The notes below the pieces were generated by a model. That model made no database searches, was not told the origin of the DNA, and was given only the letters and a program-made list of their open reading frames with translations. A DNA stretch of 64,000 nt from DASZRZ01 sp963732925 (lineage in GTDB: Bacteria > Acidobacteriota > Terriglobia > Terriglobales > Acidobacteriaceae): NCBI GenBank assembly GCA_963732925.1, contig CAVTBJ010000013.1, forward strand, positions 1 through 64,000, read 5' to 3'. Below, one piece after another: positions 36,976-44,115 of this stretch (position 1 is the first letter of the stretch; each line of letters begins with the position of its first letter). A program made the position numbers and the translations under genes.

Positions 36976-38316
36976 AACAGGAACCTCCCACGATTCAAAA
37001 TGTCCTTTGCATCCAGCGCCCGCTTGGCGGCGCGCATGGAGTCGATATCCGTGGGAGACGAGCCCCCACAGGTCGAGATGGGGGCGCAGGTCCTGCGAAG
37101 CCGCCAGCACGATGGCGGAGCCGTCGCGCGAAAGCTGAGCACCGAATGGAACCCAGGACGGTGGCATGGGCCGCCGCGCCGGGGGAATGCGTTTCTTGCG
37201 GGGAAGAATGCGCACTGCAGGGTACCAATGCCGGCGGCGGCCATCGATGGCGCAGGCAAGGCCATTGCGCGGCGGCCGCCTGCTCGCACGCCTGCGCCGC
37301 CTGGGTAAGCTCCGCAATGGGCACGGAGAGCCGCACCAGCATCGCCCCGGGCTTGCGCTGAACGGCCACGGAACCAAAGCGGACGACGCGGTTCCAAAGG
37401 CGCTCTTCGTCCGCTCCATCGATTTCCGCCGAGACGCTTTCGCCCAGTTCGCGGCCGTAGCGGACCAGCACGGCGTCCGAACCCGGCGGCACGCAACAAG
37501 ACGAGCCACTGTGCCACCGAACCCGGAGGGGACGCCCTGAGCAGAGCCTGCGACTCCGCCGAAAGGAGTTCCAGGCACATGCGGAGCAAGCTGCGAGCGG
37601 AGAATCCGATCGCGAAATGCAATGGCTTCTTCGCGGCTTTGAAAGCTCCCCGCGAAGGTGCGCGTCTGGCGCGACTGCGGAAACAGCTTGAAGCTGGCCC
37701 CCACGATGACGGCGAGCGTGCCATAGCTGCCGATCATCAGCTTCATGAGATCGTAGCCGGCGACATTTTTCACCACGCGGCCACCGGCCCTGGCGATTTT
37801 GCCATCGGGAGTAACAAAACGAATCCCAATGCAAAAGTCGCGCACCGCTCCATACCCGAGCCGGCGCGGGTCCTGCGCCGCACGGGCGAGCACGCCGCCG
37901 ATCGTCGAGCGCTCCGGGTACGGAACGGTGATGGGAAGCACCTGGCGGTGGGTGGCGAGTTTTTCATGAACTTCCGCCAGGGTGGTACCTGCTCCGATGC
38001 CGATGGTCAGATCGCCGGGATCGTAGTGTTCCACCTGGCGCAGGCGGAGGGTGCGCAGCAGGACATCGACGCGGGAAGGGACACAACCGATGTTCTGGGC
38101 GGTGCAGCCTCCCGCGGGGGCGACGACCAGGTCGTTGGCATTGCAGAAGCGCAGCACGTCCGCGACTTCTTCGGGTGTTCCCGGAGACACGGCCACGACC
38201 GGCGTCACACTCTCGATAGCAGCCCGCAGTTCAGCGGGATTCTCGCTGACGTTCTTTTCACCCACCATGGCGGCAAGGTCGCGCGCCAGGTCCGTGGCCA
38301 CTACCCGCGCACTCAC
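36972..38316 (-). pseudogene. glcE: Glycolate oxidase FAD-binding subunit GlcE, multiply frameshifted
   Basis: FAD-linked subunit of glycolate oxidase. It starts at GTG 38316, overlapping the glcD stop (GTGA). The N-terminal half is clean to about 37595: VVAPAGGCTAQNIG, then ERSTIGGVLARAAQDPRRLGYGAVRD and GGRVVKNVAGYDLMKLMIGS are classical FAD-binding motifs. After 37595 the frame changes about six times. Fragments such as DAVLVRYGRELGESVSAEID, SRDGSAIVLAASQDLRPHLD and the C-terminal ALDAKDILNRGRFLF are recognisable in order. glcD upstream is intact, so the complex may be non-functional if these indels are real. Confidence 0.8.
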
Positions 38317-39746
38317 AAGCCACCTGCCAGCGCCGGGTGCAGCGACTGCCGGGTCTCTCGGCAACCACGGCTGGTGGGAAACACCTTGCGCGGATTCAGC
38401 ACGCAGTTGGGATTGAAGGCGTCGTGCATGCGCTTCATCACGTCAAGGTCATCGTCTGTGAACAGGAAAGACATGATCTCGTTCTTCTCCATGCCCACGC
38501 CGTGCTCCCCGGTAATGGATCCGCCCACATCGATGCAGTAGCGCAGGATTTCATTGCCGGCTTCATGGGTGCGCTGCACCTGGCCGGGATCGCGGGGATC
38601 GAACAGAATGCAGGGATGCAGGTTGCCGTCGCCGGCATGGAACACGTTGCCGATGCGGAGCTTGTACTTTTCAGAAATCTGGTTCACGAAGCGCAGCACC
38701 TCGGCAATGCGAGTGCGCGGGACCACGCCATCCTGGGTGTAGTATGCGGGAGCGATGCGGCCGAGCGAACCGAAGGCATTCTTGCGGCCCTTCCACAACA
38801 GCTCACGCTCCTCGGCGGTGGCAGCGCGGCGGACTTCGCGCGCGCCCTGGCTCAGGCAGGCGCGGCGGATGTCCTCCGCCTGCTCGGTCACTGCCTCGCG
38901 CAGGCCCTCGAGCTCAATTAGCAGCACAGCGTCCGCATCGAGAGGATATCCGGCGTGCGTGTCCTCTTCCACCGAACGCAGGGTCCAGCCATCGAGCATT
39001 TCCACCGCGGCGGGAGTGATGCCAGCGGAGGTAATGGCCGTAACCGTATTGGCCGCGTCGGCAACGGTGTTGTAGATGGCAAGCAAGGTTTCCACGGCTT
39101 CCGGCAAGCGGGTGAGCTTGACGATGATTTCGGTGGCGATGCCCAGCGTACCTTCCGAGCCGATGAAAAATCCGGTGAGATCGTAGCCGCAGGCATCGCC
39201 GGCCTTGCCGCCAAACTGCGCGATGCGACCGTTAGGCAGGACCACGGTAAGCCCAGTGACGTGATTGACGGTGACGCCGCTGATGAGCGTATGGGGACCA
39301 CCGGAGTTCTCGGCAACATTCCCGCCGATGGTACAGGCTTTCTGGCTGGAGGGATCGGGTGCGAAGTAGACTCCGTAGCGCGCCGCCGCCTGCGACAGTT
39401 CGAGGTTCACTACTCCCGGCTGCACCACGGCCCGCAGGTTGGGAATATCAAACTCCAGGATGCGATTCATGCGCGAGAAGGCGATGACGATGCCGCCGTT
39501 GCGCGCGATCGCGCCTCCGCTCAGTCCCGTGCCTCCCCCGCGGGGAACGATAGAAATGCCGTCCCGGGCGGCCAGACGGACCACGCCGGCAACCTGTTCC
39601 GTGTTGCGGGGAAGGACCACGGCTTCCGGAGAGCCGGTGGAAAGGCCGCCATCGTACTCGTACAGCATGAGGTCTTCCGGACTATGGAGTACGCCGTCGG
39701 ACCCCAAAACCTGTTTGAGCTCCCGGATTACGTTCTCGTTGAGCAT
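38313..39746 (-). CDS. glcD: Glycolate oxidase subunit GlcD (FAD-linked oxidase)
   Basis: Catalytic FAD subunit that oxidises glycolate (or D-lactate) to glyoxylate. The 477 residues carry VPRGGGTGLSGGA, PDPSSQKACTIGGNVAENSG and SGVTVNHVTGLTVVLPNG (FAD domain), and HAGDGNLHP and GGSITGEHGVGMEK (C-terminal substrate site). The start is ATG 39746; the open frame upstream crosses the promoter. An extended -10 TGCTAGAAT lies just 17-26 bases before the ATG. First gene of glcDEF. The product glyoxylate is also that of isocitrate lyase at 2945. Confidence 0.93.
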   Translation of the reverse strand: MLNENVIRELKQVLGSDGVLHSPEDLMLYEYDGGLSTGSPEAVVLPRNTEQVAGVVRLAARDGISIVPRGGGTGLSGGAIARNGGIVIAFSRMNRILEFDIPNLRAVVQPGVVNLELSQAAARYGVYFAPDPSSQKACTIGGNVAENSGGPHTLISGVTVNHVTGLTVVLPNGRIAQFGGKAGDACGYDLTGFFIGSEGTLGIATEIIVKLTRLPEAVETLLAIYNTVADAANTVTAITSAGITPAAVEMLDGWTLRSVEEDTHAGYPLDADAVLLIELEGLREAVTEQAEDIRRACLSQGAREVRRAATAEERELLWKGRKNAFGSLGRIAPAYYTQDGVVPRTRIAEVLRFVNQISEKYKLRIGNVFHAGDGNLHPCILFDPRDPGQVQRTHEAGNEILRYCIDVGGSITGEHGVGMEKNEIMSFLFTDDDLDVMKRMHDAFNPNCVLNPRKVFPTSRGCRETRQSLHPALAGGL

Positions 39747-39762
39747 GAAGGATATCCCTGGG

Positions 39763-39771
39763 ATTCTAGCA
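39763..39771 (-). promoter_or_regulatory. Extended -10 promoter for glcDEF
   Basis: On the reverse strand TGCTAGAAT, preceded by CCGCGA, ends 17 bases before the glcD ATG. Same form as the CDGSH and ZIP promoters. Confidence 0.55.
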
Positions 39772-39921
39772 TCGCGGGGCGGTCGCATCCCGCGGGAAGA
39801 ATAAGCGGGTGCTGCGCGGAAAGGCTCAGCGACAGGAGGCACGCAGGAGCAAGAGCGCAATGCTGCCCTTCGTGAGCTTTTGTGGTTTGGATGGCTGGCA
39901 CCCGCCGCCGGGCAACTGCCT

Positions 39922-40350
39922 TCAGCTCTGTGCGATGTAGGAACGCATCATGCGCACTTCGCCGTCCTTCTCCACCACCTGGCGCAGCAGGATGTCGCGC
40001 AGCGAGATGAATCCCTTGAGCCGCTTCCCTTCGCAGATGGGGAGGTGACGGAAGCTGCTGCGCAGCATGAGGGCAAGACACTCCTCCATGTCCTGGTCCG
40101 GGGAGACCGCGGTGGGCTCGCCAGTCATGACGTCGCGAACCGGGGTCACCAACGGGTCGAGGTTTTCGGAGACGACCCGCCGCATCAGGTCGCGCTCGGA
40201 GAAGACTCCGATCAGCTCCCCGTTGCTCAAGACGGGCACGGCCCCAATGTTCTTTTCCACCATGAGGCGCACCGCGTGCACCACGCTTTGATTTGCCTCA
40301 ACGGCATAGAGCTCGATTCGGTTCTGGATGAGATCGTTTACCGTGGCCAT
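39922..40350 (-). CDS. Twin CBS-domain protein
   Basis: A 142-residue protein made of two CBS motifs (about 5-60 and 75-130): IGAVPVLSNGELIGVFSERD, VRDVMTGEPTAVSPDQ and RHLPICEGKRLKGFISLRD. CBS pairs sense adenosine nucleotides or energy state. The start ATG 40350 has GGGGG five bases upstream; the open frame beyond runs through a terminator and is not coding. It stands alone, so its partner is unknown. Confidence 0.88.
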   Translation of the reverse strand: MATVNDLIQNRIELYAVEANQSVVHAVRLMVEKNIGAVPVLSNGELIGVFSERDLMRRVVSENLDPLVTPVRDVMTGEPTAVSPDQDMEECLALMLRSSFRHLPICEGKRLKGFISLRDILLRQVVEKDGEVRMMRSYIAQS

Positions 40351-40503
40351 GTGTCCCCCTGCTGAGTCACGTCCCGGCCCATATCTAGCGGATCCCCCTG
40401 CGGGTTCTGCCCGCTCAGGAGGCAAAGTATATGACGAAAGCAGAGGGGGCAAAAGAGGCCAGGGCCAACAAAAAGACAAGCCGCAGTGCCGGCGGCTACC
40501 CCC

Positions 40504-40535
40504 AAAATGAAAAAACCGCGGACCCGAGTCCGCGG
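40504..40535 (-). terminator. Rho-independent terminator of the LPPGL-repeat protein gene
   Basis: On the reverse strand CCGCGGAC-tcgg-GTCCGCGG is followed by TTTTTTCATTTT. The 8-bp perfect stem lies 34 bases after the stop at 40569. Confidence 0.85.
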
Positions 40536-40568
40536 CTGCGATGGAGCGCATGAGGCCCCCCGCGAAAG

Positions 40569-41615
40569 CTATTCGTTCGTCAGCCAGAATAAGTCCACAA
40601 CGCGATGCGAGGAATCCAGCAGCAGGATGCGCCCGCCGAGCACCACGCGCGACCACTGATCCGGCAGCCTGGCAAGATGGGCCTCGCAGCGCTCCGGCAA
40701 GGGGTCGGCTCTTTTCTGCAATCCGGGCGGCAAGGTCCCGTTGCGCTCCACCTGCCGCTCCAGTCCAGGAGGCAGGCGGTCTCGCTTGGCCAGTCCGGGA
40801 GGAAGGTTCCGGCGGCCGCCTTCGCTGAAGCATTCCAGAATCAGGTGGCGGTCGCGCGCGCTGAACGCCACGGGCTGGTCCTCGCGGTCCGGGCGCATCT
40901 TGGGAGGCGCTGGCTCCCCATCCAAACGGGAAGCGCGGACCACTTCAGAATCGGCTGGGAGCGCGCTTTCGGGCTCGGATTCGCGGTAGGCACGAGAAGC
41001 ACGGATCGCTTCGGAATGGGCCTGGGCTGAATTAGGCGAGTTCGCCGTCACCCATACCAGGACGGCCTCGGATTCCACTAGAGCTTCCCTTTTCCCGCTG
41101 GCGGCGGCAACCCCGGTTCCCGCTGCGGCCCCCACGCCGGCTCCCAGGGCAGCGCCCTTCTCCCCACCCGCGAGGGCGCCGATCACCGCACCCAGAGCCA
41201 TCCCGCCGCCAATCTTACCGGCGTTGTTTTTGGCGTGCGATTCTCCCCGAAGGATGAAGGGCTTGGCGGCAATCCTGTAGGTGCGTCCGCGGGAGTGAAT
41301 GGTCCGCAATTCCAGGCGGAGTTCCCCCGGGTTGTTCAATCTGCCGGAGCGCTCCACCGCGAAAATCCGCCCGCTCACATTCGCTCCTTTGGGAAACACG
41401 GTCCTGCCATGCGCCACAATCGGGCTGGCCAGGGTACCGGTGAAGCCGTCACCCACGTTGGCGGTGGCGCTGGAAAGGGATTCATTGACCCGCACCTGAA
41501 CCTCAGTGCCGGCGGGAAGCGCGGCATAGGGTGGAACGTAGGAGGCTCCGGCCAGCAAGGGGCAAAGGAACGACAAAGCAGCCACCAACAGGCGCAGGAG
41601 CGCGAATCGGTTCAT
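40569..41615 (-). CDS. Secreted protein with glycine zipper and LPPGL repeats
   Basis: A 348-residue exported protein. Signal peptide LLRLLVAALSFLCPLLAGA. Residues 25-140 look like a BACON/TrbI-like beta domain (GTEVQVRVNESLSSA, SPIVAHGRTVFPKGANVSGR). A glycine zipper (IGGGMALGAVIGALAGGEKG, AALGAGVGAAAG) near 140-175 could insert in a membrane. After a Ser/Glu-rich linker come three LPPGL repeats (NLPPGLAKRDRLPPGL, GTLPPGLQKR), and a C-terminal VVLGGRILLLDSSHRVVDLF. The starts at 41615 and 41630 are both possible; neither has a strong ribosome site. Envelope role inferred; function unknown. Confidence 0.72.
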   Translation of the reverse strand: MNRFALLRLLVAALSFLCPLLAGASYVPPYAALPAGTEVQVRVNESLSSATANVGDGFTGTLASPIVAHGRTVFPKGANVSGRIFAVERSGRLNNPGELRLELRTIHSRGRTYRIAAKPFILRGESHAKNNAGKIGGGMALGAVIGALAGGEKGAALGAGVGAAAGTGVAAASGKREALVESEAVLVWVTANSPNSAQAHSEAIRASRAYRESEPESALPADSEVVRASRLDGEPAPPKMRPDREDQPVAFSARDRHLILECFSEGGRRNLPPGLAKRDRLPPGLERQVERNGTLPPGLQKRADPLPERCEAHLARLPDQWSRVVLGGRILLLDSSHRVVDLFWLTNE

Positions 41616-41856
41616 GATGATGGACGTCATCGAAGGGCAAAATCCTCTCGTTGGCTTGGGCGGGGAGTCCCCGCATATCCTAGTTCCGGCCGCAATGTGC
41701 CACAAGGTGACCGTCGCTGAGAGTCACGCCGTTGCAGGGACATGACCCGCAGGGACGGAATCTGAGCACAGAACACCCACGTCTGCGAAAGCCGCGAAGA
41801 TTGGGCGCTGCAGAACTCCGCACATCGGGGGCACCAGCGAACGCAAGGACGTACGT

Positions 41857-43293
41857 TTAGATTTCGGAGAAGAACAGCAGGTAGGAGGTTGTCCACAGGG
41901 CGGTCGGGATGCTTCCCCCCGGACGGCTGGTAAAAATCACGTTGTAGGTATCGCTAACCGACAATTGCTCAAGCAGGGGAACTTCATGATCCCGCCCTCC
42001 TGCTCGCGGCTGCACCAGCGCCAGGTAGCGCAGAAAATCATAAACGTCGCCGCTGCCGGAATATCCCGGAGCGGCGAACGAAAGCTCGGCGTGCTCTCCG
42101 CCGAAGTGCCAAGCCAGCGAGGCCGCCAGCGCGACGGCTCTTTCGTAGGGCAGTTCGGCAACCGCTCCGGCGGCGGGATTATCGAAGACGATGCGCAGCT
42201 TGCGCTCATCTTCGCGGGTGAATTCCCTCACCTTCAAGGCCCGGCTGCGGGCCGAGGCCTTCCAGTCCACGTAGCGTGCCGAGTCTCCAGGAGCGTAATC
42301 GCGGATGCGATACAAGTCGTGCCCGCGTCCGCGGACGTATACCTCGAACTCGCCGGTGATGAGAGGCAGCACTTCAAAGAAGCGATCGGTGGGCTCGACC
42401 GAGGGATAGACGACCACCTCGCGATCGCCGGCGCTCAAAGCTTGCGAGGAGCCATCCTGCCCGGGAACGACGCGCCGGGTCTTCACCAGAAACGAGAAGG
42501 GAAAACGGGTGCTGATGCCGAATTCCTCCTGGGTGTAGCGTCCGCGATGAGGAAAAAGCAGCTCGACGCGGCGCGGCACGGAAGCTGCCGCGGGAAGAAA
42601 CGGGAAGTATTCCGGCTGGCTGAAAATTGTCCGGGGAACCGCGCGGTCGTTGTCGATGTGAAGAACTGCATCCGGCAGTCGCACCCACTGCCCGGCCGCA
42701 TCCCTTCCGCGGGGGATTCCGAATGCGCGGCGTTCCCAGCGAAGGCGGCGCGCGCTTCGGGCTTTGGGAGGAACGACGCTGACCGAGAACGCCGGAGCAT
42801 GGCGCCGACGGTTGCGCAGCGAGAGCCGCCCTTGCAACTTCTGTCCGGCAAAAATGTGCTGCGGAAGTCCCGCTTCCACGGAGAGCCCGCGCAGCATCCA
42901 CGCCGAAGTCAGGCCCGACACCAGAACAGCGGCCAGCATGGCGGAGAGCACGATAAACAGCAGATTGTTACCGGTATTGAGGGCGGCGATGCCGATGACC
43001 AGCACCACCACCAGATAGACGAGACCTTCGCGGGTCATCTCGTAATCCATGCCATCGCGGAAACGATGCAGGGCGGCCCGCCGCAGCAGGTAAGGTACAG
43101 CGATCACTCCCACGGCACCGGCCAGCAGGAGAGAAAGCGAAGCCAGGATGGCGGTGGCCCAGACCTGGCCGGCCTGGCGTGTGGCGGTGGAAAAGACGGC
43201 GGCGGCAAAGGCAAGCGCGAGTCCGGCCAGGGCGGCAAGGAAGCGCACCCAGACTTCCTTTTCCAACTGCAGCGCTCTGGAAATGCCAGCCAT
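41857..43293 (-). CDS. DUF58-domain membrane protein
   Basis: A 478-residue inner-membrane protein. TM pairs lie at about 18-70 and near 92-135, followed by a cytosolic/periplasmic region holding the DUF58 hallmark YAPGDSARYVDWKASARSR near 335-355, then REFTREDERKLRIVFD. DUF58 proteins usually occur with MoxR ATPases and VWA proteins; here the partner downstream is a PGPGW membrane protein instead, while the MoxR-VWA pair is at 22-25 kb. Role may be in envelope or metallo-complex assembly. Confidence 0.85.
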   Translation of the reverse strand: MAGISRALQLEKEVWVRFLAALAGLALAFAAAVFSTATRQAGQVWATAILASLSLLLAGAVGVIAVPYLLRRAALHRFRDGMDYEMTREGLVYLVVVLVIGIAALNTGNNLLFIVLSAMLAAVLVSGLTSAWMLRGLSVEAGLPQHIFAGQKLQGRLSLRNRRRHAPAFSVSVVPPKARSARRLRWERRAFGIPRGRDAAGQWVRLPDAVLHIDNDRAVPRTIFSQPEYFPFLPAAASVPRRVELLFPHRGRYTQEEFGISTRFPFSFLVKTRRVVPGQDGSSQALSAGDREVVVYPSVEPTDRFFEVLPLITGEFEVYVRGRGHDLYRIRDYAPGDSARYVDWKASARSRALKVREFTREDERKLRIVFDNPAAGAVAELPYERAVALAASLAWHFGGEHAELSFAAPGYSGSGDVYDFLRYLALVQPRAGGRDHEVPLLEQLSVSDTYNVIFTSRPGGSIPTALWTTSYLLFFSEI

Positions 43294-43297
43294 GGCC

Positions 43298-43924
43298 TTA
43301 CCTGGGAACCTCCCCTTCGACGACGGTGTAGAAATCCGGAATCTCTCCCGGCGCCGCCAGCCGCTTCATCATGGGCGGATTCTCACCGGGCATAGGCAGG
43401 AAGGAATAGGAGCTGCCGACCTGCACGGGCTCGCAGATATGGCACTGCACAACATAGTGACGATGGCTGAGTGCCCAGGTGCGGCGGAGTTCGACGACCT
43501 GCGCGCTGTCCTGCTGGCGGACGTCGACGACTTCATATCTCTGCTGCAGCTTTCCCCAGTAGCGCATGAGGGAGCGGGTTTCCGCCCGACCGGCCAGAGT
43601 AACCACCAGCAGCAAAATGGCCAGAGAAATCCAGATCGCAATCCGCCGCTGGGTAGAAAGCGGTTGCGGATCTCCAGGTTCGGCAGCACCGCCCAGGCCC
43701 AGCAGAGCCTGCCAGGATCGCGCGCGCCGGAAAACTTCAGGATAGCGGGCACGAAGCCTCTCCATCCAACGCTGCGCCCACTGATATTCGCGCGAGAGAA
43801 GGTACAGGCCGATGATGAGAAACAGAATGCCTTGCAGGACGGGCAGGACCAGGCCCACGAGACCCAAAACCACAAACAGCCACCCGAGAATCTGCAGGGC
43901 AATGCGCTTGGCGTGGTGAAGCAT
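43298..43924 (-). CDS. PGPGW-type/DUF454-like small membrane protein
   Basis: A 208-residue inner-membrane protein with two N-terminal TM helices, ALQILGWLFVVLGLVGLVLP and GILFLIIGLYLLSREYQWAQ, typical of the PGPGW family, and a third TM near 100-120 (ISLAILLLVVTLA). A periplasmic tail contains CHICEP, a CxxC that could bind metal or form a disulfide. ATG 43924 is preferred over 43939 because AAGGG lies eight bases before it. It ends four bases before the DUF58 start, so the two are co-translated. Confidence 0.72.
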   Translation of the reverse strand: MLHHAKRIALQILGWLFVVLGLVGLVLPVLQGILFLIIGLYLLSREYQWAQRWMERLRARYPEVFRRARSWQALLGLGGAAEPGDPQPLSTQRRIAIWISLAILLLVVTLAGRAETRSLMRYWGKLQQRYEVVDVRQQDSAQVVELRRTWALSHRHYVVQCHICEPVQVGSSYSFLPMPGENPPMMKRLAAPGEIPDFYTVVEGEVPR

Positions 43925-44072
43925 GAGGCTGCCCTTCATAGTAATGCAACTTGGGAGCGCTGATCGGAAGCGGAGGGACACAAGCGACGTTGTACCTCAG
44001 TGCGGTACTCAAAACAGAATCGCGGCGGCAACGAAATGCCCTCGTTCGGCTGCCGCCCGTGGCGTTCGTATC

Positions 44073-44081
44073 TGATAACAT
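44073..44081 (+). promoter_or_regulatory. Extended -10 promoter for the pyruvate dehydrogenase operon
   Basis: TG-A-TAACAT at 44073-44081. It overlaps the ATG at 44080, so that ATG cannot be on the transcript. The predicted leader is about 28 nt to ATG 44116. Confidence 0.5.
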
Positions 44082-44115
44082 GAGCGGTTACACCAATGAA
44101 AATGGAGTTCCTGAA

